From: Marchantia polymorpha subsp. ruderalis
Lineage: Eukaryota; Streptophyta; Marchantiopsida; Marchantiales; Marchantiaceae
Direction: 5' to 3'
DNA length: 64,000 nt
NCBI GenBank assembly: GCA_037833965.1
Contig: AP031357.1
Span: forward strand, 23,890,001-23,954,000
The position numbers and the translations under genes are program-made. The notes under the pieces are model-generated. The model was not told the DNA's origin. It did not search any database and saw nothing but the letters and a program-made list of their open reading frames with translations. Shown here piece by piece: positions 1-11,863 of this stretch (position 1 is its first letter; the number at the start of each line of letters is the position of its first letter).

Positions 1-1550
1 GATTCTGCAACGCAAAAATACCTTATGACGTCGGTATATCTCAACTGGAAGATACACTGTAAAGAAGTCTCAGTCTCCCTAATTTTTTTTGTTCTACTCT
101 TTGGGTAGTCTTGGGCTATTCTTCTTCCACACTTGCAATTTTTTTCTCTTCACCAAGTACTCGGCTACCTGTTGGTCCTGACAGAAGTCGAAGATGCTAG
201 CTCAGAGCATCTTCGACTAAGTGTTCGTCCAGCACACACTCTATTTCTCTCATTCCCTAAGTGCTCAGGTGCCCATAACATCTGAAAAAGGGGTGCTCTC
301 CTATCTTCGAATAAGAAAGCAGCACATCCCAGGGGGTAGCGACTGTTTATACAGAACACAGGACTCTGCTAAGTGGTAGCCCGATGTATAGCGCAGAATT
401 GCTGTATCGTTTGGGGGTTTTTTGTTTTATCATTCTCGAAGTGGTAAAGCAGAGTTTCCACGGAGAGCTTCCACATTATCTACTTGAATTGGATCTACGG
501 TATGGAAACTCTGACAATGTTTAGCGGCAAACTAATAGTAGCCAACCTTAAGTAGTAGGAACTACACAAATTCTAAAACTGGATTTTACGAAGAAAACAA
601 AAATGATGCGAGTTATCATTCACATATTGTAAATAAAATTATAATATATGAAATATAATTAATAACTAAAATTCATAATGACTTTTTGAATTTTAAAAAG
701 TCACTTATTTCACAATTATAATCATTTCAAAACTATATTTTTATTTTATCGATTAAAAAATTAAAATCAACTACTTTTTTTCTATATAAAAGAATATACG
801 GACTTCATGCAAAAATGTAAATGACGATTATGAAAAAAAATATGAAAATTTTAAATATTAAATAGCTAATTCCATAAATTTTAAACAAGTTTTAAAAATT
901 TATGAAATAAATTTGTATCAAATATGACTCGCACATATTTTTGTAGAAATCATAATAAAAATTAATACTACGTAACATAGTGAGTAAAATTTTGTCAATG
1001 CTGTAACAATAATCTAAATAAATGTTAAAAAATTATTAAAAAGATCAAAAATTATGAAATTAATTTCAAAATGAGTTGCAAAAAAATTTTATGATATCAT
1101 AATCATTTGCTTGTAAATTTTTTTAGCACAGTGTATTTCAATGAAAATATAATAGATTGAATTTAAAATCCATCAGGTTTTTTTTAATATACGATTTTTA
1201 TATCAAATAATGATTATATATATGATATTTAAACTATCGAGATCCAATTATCTAGATTAATGAATCTATAAAATATAAGAACATCATTTTAATAATATAT
1301 TAATTATTGATCAATTCAAATTATTCTCATTTGGGTTAAAATTGAATTTCCTTCTAAGTACAGTATTAGTTACATAAAAAATTAATTTCATAGTGTTACT
1401 TCAAAAAAATTATTTTAGATTAAGTATTCATTGGTTTATTTTAAAATTTTTTATCTTCATTAATTTTTTAAAAGTTTGATAATTAAATTTTTATGTTTAC
1501 TCTAACCATTCATATAAAATCAAAATATAATACATTACCCAATGAAGTTA
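1..1550. other. AT-rich spacer, no gene seen
   Basis: Apart from one small hairpin near the left edge I see no coding signal, RNA gene or recognisable transposon. From about 560 the sequence is strongly AT-rich with runs of A and T and stop codons in every frame. Confidence 0.6.
186..218. repeat. Perfect 13-bp inverted repeat (hairpin)
   Basis: AGTCGAAGATGCT at 186-198 and its exact reverse complement at 206-218 enclose a 7-nt loop. No gene is recognised beside it. It is too short to be called a MITE or a microRNA precursor. Confidence 0.6.
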
Positions 1551-1559
1551 GGTTAGTAA

Positions 1560-2330
1560 TAAAAACTTTGTAACTCCGGAGTGTACGATTGGATTCGTCG
1601 GGAGTGAGGTGCATATGGAGTGCACGAAGATGGTAGATATCCACGGGTGGAATAACCAAACTTCTTGACTTGTAGTTACCTGTGCATGCGCGGATATGAT
1701 GGCCCAATTCTGAGCTTTGCTCTGCATACGAAGCTCGTCGACACCTTCTTTAGGAGAGTTTGTCTGCTGGAGCAACCGGACTAACCGAGCGAGGTCTCGG
1801 AGGATCTCAAGCCAGCGGACGTCCTGGGAATTTGTCTCGCCAGGACGCACAGGAAGCGCCTGGAGGAGCGCGACTTCCTGCGTGAAAGCGCGGCTTTCAC
1901 GTAAATTGCCGATTTCGCGAGCGGCCGGTCGGGGCTTGGCCACGACGAGCACGCCGAGCAATTAGGAGAGCGAGCTATACGAGAGAGCTCTCAACGCTGC
2001 GAACGAGGTCGTGTGCGAGGCGCAATGCGCAGCTGAAAGGTGTAATGGCAGCGGCGGGAGCTCCGAGGCAATGCGCTAGGACTTCCACTCGTATGAAGTG
2101 TTGTTCTTTAATCTTCTCCTGCCCTTGTCTTGAGGCTGCCTACCGCCGCAAGGCCACCTCCAACGCTGACAATTGTCACCCCATTCCAATCTTGTTCAAG
2201 ATTGCCGTGAGCGTGCTTAATCGAATCGGAGGACTTTGTTTACAGAGACATCTCTATCTCTTCGCGAGTTTTTCCGTCTGCGAGCTCTGGGCGATGTGGC
2301 CTGCTGTATTCTGACTTGTCGTGTTGACTG
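1560..2330. other. GC-rich island, possible fossil coiled-coil ORF
   Basis: This block is clearly richer in G and C than the AT-rich DNA on both sides. Pieces of all plus frames encode charged, heptad-like peptides (for example around 1840-2035), broken by stops and apparent frameshifts. One minus frame is open for 137 codons. The composition and charged repeats resemble the coiled-coil part of the E/F element protein elsewhere in the window, but I could not align them convincingly. It may be a remnant of that family or of an unrelated gene. Confidence 0.25.
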
Positions 2331-2374
2331 TGCAGCTAAAGTGTCCAGAATGTAATTGACGTCCAAATGTAATT

Positions 2375-2394
2375 TATATATATATATATATATA
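2375..2394. repeat. (TA)n microsatellite
   Basis: About ten uninterrupted TA units lie in the spacer between the GC-rich island and the 3' end of the ankyrin gene. The rest of 2340-2776 shows nothing else. Confidence 0.9.
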
Positions 2395-2776
2395 ATATTA
2401 AAATTTTCTGCATGATGTTCATTTTAAAATTACGTACAACATAATTTATTTTTATTTGACTTCCTTATAGATCAAATAGTATTCAGTCATTTTCAATTCT
2501 CGGCACAAGTTCACGAGTCTCGTAAATGGTGGCACTGTGATGATGGAAGGCTTGCAATTAAAACACTTCTAAAGTGAGATTTGCTGACAAAAAGAGAAAT
2601 TGGCCATTTCCCTGGAAGTTGCTACCCTGAGTAGGTATACTATTGGCCCAGTGATTCTCGTACTCTCATGCACTGCAATTGTCCAGGCTTGACTTGTTTC
2701 TTTCTAGCAGTTGTACTACTGTGATATGTTACCACAGCCGTTTCCTCTCAATCAAGTCTCATTCTCGTGACAGAAA

Positions 2777-4991
2777 TTAAAGAATATGTCCATCTAAAAA
2801 AATCTCTATCAAACAATAGGTTACCACTGTCACTACTCCATATAACTGCAGAACTAGGAAAACTACATTGTAACTAACATCCGGATAGAATAGTAGCCGA
2901 GGAAGCTTCGCACTATTCCTGATGGACTCCGGAAGCCACAGATAAACAAGTGACAGCGGTCCTCCAAGGATCCAACATACGCTGAAGATTGAATCTCGCC
3001 TTTTGCCGTCTGGAAACTCGTCAATCATAAGACTGCAGAATACGTAGAGATTTGTCAGCAGCTGGAATCCAACGAGAGCAACTCCGCTGATGGTGCAAGC
3101 CAGCATCAAGAGCTGACTGTCTGGCGGCAAGTTCCCAAACCCTGCTGCCACAAATGCTCCGACTCCGAAACCTACACTCACCGTGAGAGGGAAACCGTTC
3201 TGTAGCCGAATCAAAGCCACGAGCAGAGTCTTTTCCCAGGCGTTCTCTGAGCGCTTGTCACTACGCATAATGCACATCAGACAGCGGAGTATCGTGTAGA
3301 CAGCAGAATAGAAGGATACGCTGTTGCAAATCCAGAACAATCTCGCCGGCCTGCTTCTGAAGTCTCCCACATTCGTGCCGAACGGAGGCTGCAGGTACGC
3401 TGCGAAGGTCACGCCTGCAATGAAAGTGGCCGCCACCAGAAATGTGTTGACAGAATCTTGAACTGCCTTCCTTTTTTCATTTAAGGCAGTCATTATCAAG
3501 GCATTCCGGGGATGTTTTTCCAGCATGGTCAAAACCACGTCGAGAATCTTATTTTCTTTTGTGCGATTGGGTTTCGATCTTTTCTTGGCCCAATATCTGT
3601 ACCTTTCCCATGCTATATCCAATGGAACTAGACTAGTGTCGTTGTAAGCGGCCGGATCGAAATTGGGGTGACTACCGAATTCAACCAGCATCTCCAGAAG
3701 ATCGGAGGCTTTACACATGCGAGTGGCCAAATGCAGTGGAGTGTCAAACCTTTTTCTTTTTCGCGAAATCAAGCTCACGACCTTTTTTTTCGCTCGAAGT
3801 CGAATTTTGTGACAGCCAGGATGGAAGATGGCACTTACCTTCCGTCACCACTTTCGCGCAGACATCCACCTCTTTAACTGAGATCAGCATTTTGAAAGCC
3901 TCCATAGCTCCCGTTCTGATCGTGCAATGGAGAGGAGTCATACCAAAGAGGGGTTCGCCTACATTCAACTGTATACCCTTAGATTGGATAAGGTATGTCA
4001 CAAGCTCATGATTGTTCTGAGTAGCAGCCAGATGCAATGCAGTGTGCCCATCCATAGGAACCTTGAACTTTTGATACTGGTCCCATTCATTCTCGTTCAC
4101 TTCGTTATCGTATACTGAAATGCGCTTCACACTCCCATCGAACGTCCCATCCTTTGAATTCTGCAGGAGGAGACTCAAATGCTGTATGAAAAACTTTGAC
4201 ATCCGTTTACTGATCGCTTCCACATTTACCGAACATTTACTATCCTTATCTTGAAAGTCAATAGCCAAAACCCCAACGCGGTCATTGATCTGACGGGAAT
4301 TATCTTCCAGCAACATGTCCATGGATTTGATATTATACCCATTTAGCGTTACGTGAAAACCCTTACGCTGCCATGCAGACAGGAGAAATGGCGTCCAGCC
4401 CCTCGCTCTGTCTTTGGAGACAAAATCCAGTGGGACTTCAGAGTCGAACAGCACCCGGACGACGTCGGCATGTCCTCGGGCAATAGCAAAATGCAGGACG
4501 TTCCTGCCAAACAACTTATCTTTGGCCTTGACAGCATTCTCCACATCTTCATATATTTTCAGAAGCAATCTCACGGCTTCAGCGTTACCAGAGCAAGCTG
4601 CCAAGTGCAACGACGTGAAACCATCCTCGGAAGTGTCGTCTTTGACAGGAAGCTTACGTCCCAGCCACCATTGCAGTTCTACAATAACGGGACAATGGCC
4701 CCTGGATGCAGCCAGATGCAGTGCAGTGTACCCACCTTCCGTCTTTGCAGTCGGATCCGCCTTCACGGTCTTGAGGTTCCGGACGATATCCACGTCTCCT
4801 GCCCAGGCTGCAACGTGCAAAATCTTCACCTTGAGGTCTACGTCCACATAGGCGTCCTTGAGCACTGGGAGTTTATGTAGCAACGCCGTCAGGATCGAAA
4901 GATCGCTATCGCTACCAAGTGTTTGTAACAACTTCTCTCGTAAATCATAGCTGAGCTGGAATCTGTCGACTTCCGCTTCCTTCTTCTCCAT
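2777..4991 (-). CDS. Ankyrin-repeat membrane protein, PGG (ACD6-like) type
   Basis: Predicted 722-aa protein in two exons: 4991-3839 and 3792-2777. The first in-frame ATG is at 4991 (the frame is open further upstream but has no ATG). The donor GTAAGT (3838-3833) and the acceptor CGAG (ending 3793) bound a 46-nt intron; this was the only phase-compatible AG I found. Ankyrin units are seen near residues 55-73, 87-106, 124-144, 162-182, 315-335, 350-370 and 400-421 (TALHLAASRGH, TSLHLAACSGN, TPLHCTIRTG). A hydrophobic C-terminal half (about 504-716) has five or six membrane segments and begins with a PGG-like stretch reading PPFGT where family members usually have PPGG. Plant ANK-PGG proteins are membrane proteins linked to defence and stress signalling; the function of this one is inferred only. 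Reading through the intron gives a soluble ankyrin-only protein that stops at 3744. Confidence 0.85.
3793..3838 (-). other. 46-nt intron of the ankyrin gene
   Basis: Starts GTAAGT and ends ACTTCGAG on the minus strand. Removing it joins phase 1 to phase 1 and restores an ankyrin repeat (RFDTPLHLA) in frame. It is very short for a plant intron, near the practical minimum. The next AGs upstream of the second exon's ankyrin repeat are out of phase with the donor. Confidence 0.65.
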
Positions 4992-5051
4992 TCTCCTCCG
5001 AGGTCTCCGTCTCCGTAATTTGTAAGGTCCATTACATGCACAAGAGGGCAA

Positions 5052-5540
5052 ATTTGCACGCAGAAACTAACTCTCGGAGGCTGAATGCGGGACCATGATG
5101 TTCGGGATAGATCTCGGAGCTTTGAACTCTATGTCAATACCTCTATGAAATTCATGATTGTACTCGTCACATATGCAAAGCTCATGCAATCTGGGCTGGT
5201 GACAAAGACCTGCTGATTCAAGCTGTGCATTAGTAGCCGGTCACCTTCGCCTTCTAGTTGATGTATGTCAAAAGGTAGCATTTTAACGAAGCCTATAACC
5301 CTGCTGCCGAAGTGATGGGATCCCGCAGATATCGGGACACGATACTCACATAAGCGTGAAGAACGCTTATGTGATTACTAGCACAAAGAGTCGGGCCGCT
5401 CGGGCCTATAAAATCTATAATTGTAGGTAAACGCACCCGTCCTGACATGCTCAGCAAAAGTAAATGCACGGTTCTGACGCATAAGATTCTGTACAGTACC
5501 TTTGTGAAGAAGTTGGTCAATGCCAACAGGCTATGACTGG
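5052..5540. promoter_or_regulatory. Upstream region of the ankyrin gene, with hairpin
   Basis: Five-prime flank of the minus-strand ankyrin gene. No convincing TATA box could be fixed. It contains a perfect 12-bp inverted repeat, TCACATAAGCGT (5346-5357) and its complement (5363-5374) around a 5-nt loop, about 360 bp upstream of the ATG. Calling the flank regulatory is positional only. Confidence 0.35.
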
Positions 5541-8500
5541 AGCGAGAACAGGTAGTGGAGGGATTAGCTAAATTAGTTTAAACTTTGCCACTCATGACGA
5601 TGAATATAAAATTATGTATGTTTTGAAATTTTCGTTTATCTATTCAAGACTGAGGTACATTTTTTGTAAATCTAATTCTTTCGGGTTGGAATAATTCTGA
5701 GAAAATTTAATCGTGGAGTTTATGTCTATTCTCTTCATTTTCTTGATTTCTTTCAAGTGGTGATTTTTTGGAGAGGATAGAAATCAGAAGAGGGAATTAT
5801 AAGAATTATTACAAACTCTAGATTTTTCATTTTGACATGTGAGGTATATTTTTAATGCAAAGATTCTAGTTTGGAAGATGAGAGTAAATAGATTATTAAA
5901 ATTCAAAGTTAATCAATCTAGATTTGGCTTCATTTTTATATTGTCTCGAAGGTCTATCTATTAGATTTATCATTGTTTATTTAACAGTATCAACGATAGG
6001 GGAGTTAATTTTCACTCAATTTTGGTTAATTATCCTTCACTCTAGACTAATGTGCAATACTGTATCACACAACTCTAGTAAACATAGAGAGACCTCTGAT
6101 CAATCACAAAGCTGTGTTGTATATAATATAGTAAGGTGAAGTATAATTAGTCCAAACTGAGAGATAACTATCTACTCCCCAACAATACATATAGAAAAAT
6201 GCACAAATACCACTTGGTAAGGAAAATAAAGACATACTCCCGATATTGGTTGTATAATAATCTCTTTGGCCTTTTTATCTAAGGCTTTTTATCTTACTTC
6301 GCTCTTTCAGAATCCTCGTGAAACAACTAAAATATATCTATGAAAAGATTTTTACCTCAAAATCATCAAATTGTCATTTTTTTCCAAATTCCAATTTTTT
6401 TTGATTATTTCTGCATTCTTTTCTTGCAGTTAAGAAGATATTCTACAATATTTTATAATAGAGTACTTGGAAATAAATCATCAATCCTTGAGAAGAAATT
6501 ACTTGAGATAATCTAAAAATTTTATTTGCTAATTATCTGGTGGTGATATTATCTATGATTGACTCAATACTTCAATTAGATATTTGTCTGAATTTTACTT
6601 TCTATAATATAAAATAGCATTTAGAAGAGTGTCTAGTTAATCCATTGACTTCATTTGAAAGTTGTTTGTATCTCATTACTTTCTCATCAAAACTCTTCTT
6701 TTTTCAACACTTCTTAAACTTGAAGTTAAAATTTCAGAAATCTCAAAAAGTTTGTCAAAATGATACCATTGATACTAAGTTTCTTTCAATAAGAATAAAT
6801 AATTATTATTCGATATATTATTATATCTTATTGATTTTATGGAAAATTATTTTTATAATACTATACTAGTAGCAGAAATTAGTTCTAAAATATGAAATTT
6901 CACTTGGATTCAGTAAAGAAAATAAGATTTCTCGTACCAAATTGTACTGATTAGGCAAATGAAAGAATATTAGAATTTGAAGAGACAATAACTTGAAAAT
7001 ATACCTATCTTTTTAATGATATAAAATTCTAACAAATAATGATAAAGTCTATTGATATTGGTTACAGATAGACTTAGAAAATTCTTGTTTAGAAATTTAT
7101 ACTTGCGCTACCCATGTCTTCACGTTAGTTTCAACTCGGTACTATAAGTTTATTACGCATTAGTTGATTTTTAAAATCTTTACTTTCCATTTAAGTGTTT
7201 GCCATGTTTTATGTATGATATGTTCTAAGATGTTATCTCTCAGTGATTTACCATTACAACTCAAAATTTATACAACCATAGATTTTCATAGTGGTTTATT
7301 GACAAAAAAAATTTGTTTTTTTAATTATATCCTATATTAAAAAACATTATATTATATGGATGGTCATACTCTTCCAATAAACTTGTGACAACACTATACC
7401 AAATTCAGAGACTATTACAACTCATACATACATACTTACATAGCTCTTATTTGTCTATCACACTACTAGCTGAATTATTATTCTTCGAGAGAGATATGTT
7501 TACTCTAACAAATGTTGAATATTTACTTTCTTTCGGTGAAATCACTTCAGTCTCATCAGAATTAAACCACTTGGTCATGGTCGAACTTTCCTTACCAATT
7601 CCATCTTCTCTATTGAAGTCTTCACCCAGGGCATCCCGCTTGGTCGAGACTTCAAGGGGCTAGAAGGATGAAATTGATCATTTGGCACTTCAGTTTATGA
7701 ATGTGGAGTTGGATGAATCAGCCCCATATACTTTTGGTCATCTTCAAAGGAGTCGGATTTGGGTTCTCTGAGAGGGATTCAGCCTAGTTCCTATTGGGTC
7801 GCAAATGCCGAGGACTTCGATTTATCTTTGGTTCTGCGCCCGAAGTTTGGCATTGTGAGGAGCTTCAGTTCGTCGTAGTCAGGCCCAAGGAAGCAAAGGT
7901 TTACCAGTACGTCCGCGCACGTATCGAGCAAAGTATGTGAGTATCGCTGAAAGAGAGACCACGTACTTTGTAAAGCACGAAGTTTTTTTCGCTCGTCTCT
8001 CACTATTCATTGAAGTCATAATGGTGAGCGAACGTGTTCAGGGCAGGAGACAATTTCTTCTGTCTCAAGTAAGACTCACGAGGATCTTTGGCATACAATA
8101 CACAGAAAATTACACCGTGGAACGACTCTCATAGCTTGCGTTACGAGTCCGTCGTAACGTTAACGCTAGCCACGACAGTCCAATTTTCAGTGCTTGCGGC
8201 GTGCGCTAATTGGATTGCTCCTCGTTTGGTAACACCAGTTTCGGTACCCTGCCCCAGGTGAGCACTGACCTGTGATTTCCGCGCTGACATGGCCCAACAA
8301 GCTTGTATTGCCTCCGCGTATGTATAAGAATACAGAGAAGAAACAGGCTATGCTGGCAGTCTTAAAGTCTGGAACACAGAAAGTGCCATGTTCGCGTGTT
8401 CGCAAACGCCTATGTTATAACTTTTCTTTAGTTCTAATAGTCAGACCCACAGCGGTGGAGGTCGGACTTGCAGCATCAGTGTCAGAAGTAGGCGCACTAC

Positions 8501-10240
8501 ATCTGAGAATCGTATCTGCAGAAGTTTACTCCATGTAGGGATGACCATAATTCGCAGTGTTTGAAACGGAAGGTGACTAAATTGTCGATATGTGTATCAG
8601 ATTGTGACTAGATCAAGATTTGAGAATAGTGGCCGGACACGACCTCATACATATCTTCGAAAGAGACAGAGAGCAAACTCGTTACGTTATTTCTCATCAA
8701 GTCGCGACCATGACTTCGTACACTTCAGCGATAAGTCTCTAGTGTGCAATGTTTCTCCTTGGGATGAGGATTCCTTCTGAAGTTTCGTTAGTTACTCACA
8801 ACACAAACATGCTCTCGTGAGAATCAGCATCGAATTTCATTTAATTCTGTCCTTACATGTTACGATGCAGTTACATGAAATTCACTGAGCCCGGCTCGAT
8901 TTCTGTCGTATTATTACCAGCTGTCAATTTCCTCGTCCGGGCAACCGCTGGATCCAGATCCCAAGATATGTCCCATATGTGCCAGCTGCTGAAAGGACGG
9001 ATAATAAGATTCTGAAATGTTGTGCATAAAGTCAACAAATCAACATCCGAGATATTTTATGTTTTTCAAACGACCGTGAGATGCCACGAGAGATCTCGTT
9101 CGCTAGGTCAACACAATTGAATTGAGTGCAAGTGCTTGACTCCCGTGGATGCGCACATAGGCTATGACATTTCGTTTGCTCGGGGTTTTGCTTTCCGGGT
9201 TTGAGGGACCTTTGAAGAAAGTAAGGATAGAGACTCCTGCGATGGGCTCCTCTTCTTAGATCTGTATCCTGGAACGGTGAAGCGGCCCGGTGAACTCTTG
9301 ACTATAACCCGCAAATTCCATGCCAACTCCTCATGAGAGTCTCTTTTAATTTTCTTAAACCTCAAATGGAGAGAACTTTAATATGCCTTCTCGTCAAGTA
9401 AATTGAAGTATCATTTAAAATTGATCCTTGAAGTCGCAGATTTGATTCTAAATGTCATGGTTGTAGATTCCAAACTGTATCTACATTATCATAAGTACTA
9501 ACTTAACATTGACAAGAGGATATTGATATAATCTTACGCAGCAGAAGTTGAGTTTTACTTTTAGTGCATACCAGAGGATTTGATATAGTTGGATGTCATG
9601 AAGAAAAACATCCAGTAGGTGGAGATTAAAAGAAAAAATTTCATCAAATTTGACATTAAAAAATTAGCAATACCTTTGGTGCATATTAATATATGAAAAG
9701 GTTTAGATGGATAAATATCGTGCAGCAATCAAGTAATTATTTGAAGATGATAACATGAAGCATGTTTAAGTTCGCAAAGAGTATGATGTAGTCTGAATGC
9801 CAAATAGCAATACGTATGAATATTCTACATAAATGGAAGTTAAAGAAAAATTGTAGCGGCGCAAAGTTGTTTATTGTCAAAAGTCAATAAAAATGACAAA
9901 TTCAAAAAAATTTCAAAGCCTGAAATGTACAAAGGATCATAAATTGCTATAAGTTTTAAAGATCCAAAGCTAACCAGATCCAAAATGGTATATATGTAAA
10001 ATGTTATGAATGAAATCACAAATCATCTCTTTTGAGATAATTCTGTGTAATATTCTTTCTATTTTGACTGTTTTGTAAATAATTTTAGACAATATTCTTG
10101 CATGAACATTGCTTCAATTTTGAAGGATTTTTTTTACATATATATGTCTCTTTTGTGTTAAAACGACTAATTTTCACCATAGTATTTTTTCATTGTTTCA
10201 AGTTGCAAAAACCTAACATATGACTCTTTTTATACTAGAT
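5541..10240. other. Spacer, no gene recognised
   Basis: 5541-7580 and 9370-10240 are AT-rich with short, stop-riddled frames. 7580-9370 has a more balanced composition and short open frames on both strands (up to 88 codons), none with a recognisable motif, splice pattern or repeated structure. It could hold the ruins of a gene, but nothing in it can be named. Confidence 0.5.
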
Positions 10241-10249
10241 CCAACCAGA

Positions 10250-10491
10250 ACAAGTATTTCGTCAAAACAAGATAGAGCAAAAACATACGAAAGTAATAAA
10301 AAAATTGAATTTATCGTCAATTTGGACAAGTTCATTACTTTTATGATAAACTTCATTTCAAATAAAATATTTTTTGATGTTTCATTGTGTTATTCATCAC
10401 TTGATTGCAGCAAGATGTGACACAATTTGATTATTATTATAAAAATTTGAAAAGCTCATGTTTTAATATCATCTCAGTGATAAGACTGTGG
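10250..10491 (-). pseudogene. Ty1/copia fossil, RNase H end (left half)
   Basis: Read on the minus strand downward from 10491, the frame continues the copia RNase H fossil found at 33005-33420. FYNNNQIVSHLAAIK matches the family pattern LYCDNQSAIHLAKN, followed by stop codons and a degraded counterpart of the TKHIDVRYHF segment. Joining 33005 to 10491 across the E1 target duplication keeps the reading frame (AIW, stop, TVLSLR). This is the oldest layer of the nest and is non-functional. Confidence 0.65.
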
Positions 10492-10496
10492 TAACA

Positions 10497-11863
10497 CACT
10501 TTTTGTTTTTTTTTGCAGAATTTAAACAGTTTTAGAAAACTAGTACCGAAGCAGTGTTTGTAGTTAGAAAAGGGTACGTTAAATAGAGTGGATTGAGGAG
10601 ATCGTCACGAGGTCACGAAGAATCGCGTAGTCGGATGTACCAGCGCCAATGTCTTCGACGCCTTCGGCAAAAGCTCCTTTTCTGAGGTGTCTCTACTCAC
10701 GCGCTTCCAGCGTTTAAGGAAGCTACGCTTCCGGCGCAGACACCTCCGGAGGAGATTTTGCTAAAGACGTCAGAAGAACGGCACGGACCTTTGAAGGCTT
10801 CCGACCATGAGTGCGCCTTCGGCGATGCGCCGCTAGCGCGGAAAGGGAAACCTTCATAACAATCGGAATACACGGTAGTTCCAGTTGGTTGAAGTTGCAT
10901 TAGAAAGAACTCGGGACGCTCGTTCTAACGAGCCCAAGAGCGTCGGAGATGGATTAGGGACGAAGAAGTTATGAGCGTCGGAAAACTCGTAGCCGGACAT
11001 GCGCCGTTCGCGCTAGGGTTCACAGTCGGAAAGGACTCCCGTACGCCTTCGGCGATGTGCCTTCGGCGGAATCACGCGCTCATGGGAGTAAATCAACTCA
11101 GAGTCGGAAGCGCCTTTGGCGGCTGCTCACGGAAGAAAAGCGCCGGCCGAATGTACGCCTCCGACGTGGCGCTGATAGGCGGATGCGCTGGCATGATTTG
11201 CGCTGGCATGACTTGCGCCGGCGGGATATGCGCCGTCAGCAATGGACGAGGCAGAAAGGACAAAACAAGCGGTACGAATACGCGCCGGCGTAATTCGCGC
11301 CGACTGGATGTGCGCCTCCAGCAAGGCGCCGACGGATAAGGAACACGCCAGCGGCGACACGCCTCCGGTGATGGTCGGGTTAGGAAAAGACAACATAGCC
11401 GACGTATACACTGCGGCGAACTCGAGTCCGGAAGACGGTGGCGGCGGGAGAATTCAACATTCACGCATGCGAATGCGCGCAGTGCGGAGACGTGAATTCG
11501 AGCATGCAAGGGCGAACCGTTAGGCCGTATAGCTGGCTGCGTAAATTGTAACCAGTAAGAACGTTGGACGATCTTGAATTCGGAGAAGAAAAGACTGCTC
11601 TCCAGTCTCATTCTCTCATTCTTGATTTTGCGATTTCCAGCTTCCAAGATTACGCGCAAGGGCGGAGAGACCTGCAGTGAGAGGAGAGAGTGCGGAGGCG
11701 AGTTGCGCAAGGATCTTGACAGACCTTGGAGAGAATAGCGAGTAGCGAACTTGAGTGTGAGAGAAGAGAGAGAGACAGCAGTTAGTGCTTGAGCGGCCGA
11801 CGCGTAGTGGCGATTGTGAGAGAGCGAGCGAAAGGGAGAACGTTTGTGTGTGCAGGAAACGCA
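10497..11863 (+). other. E1 5' noncoding segment
   Basis: The homologous segment opens E3 (17400-18758) and closes E2 (inverted, 30138-31307, plus 17218-17399). It starts with a T-rich stretch after TGTGGTAACACAC and then turns GC-rich with many copies of CTTCGGCG-type words. Short frames of 89-122 codons starting ATGAGCGTCGG exist in all three copies (10971, 17883 and, inverted, 30823), but overlapping frames are equally open, so I do not call a gene. Confidence 0.55.

Noticed and set aside
8187-8538. Overlapping frames on both strands at 8.2-8.5 kb
   Set aside because: No domain, splice signals or homologous copy in the window; the length is within chance for this composition.
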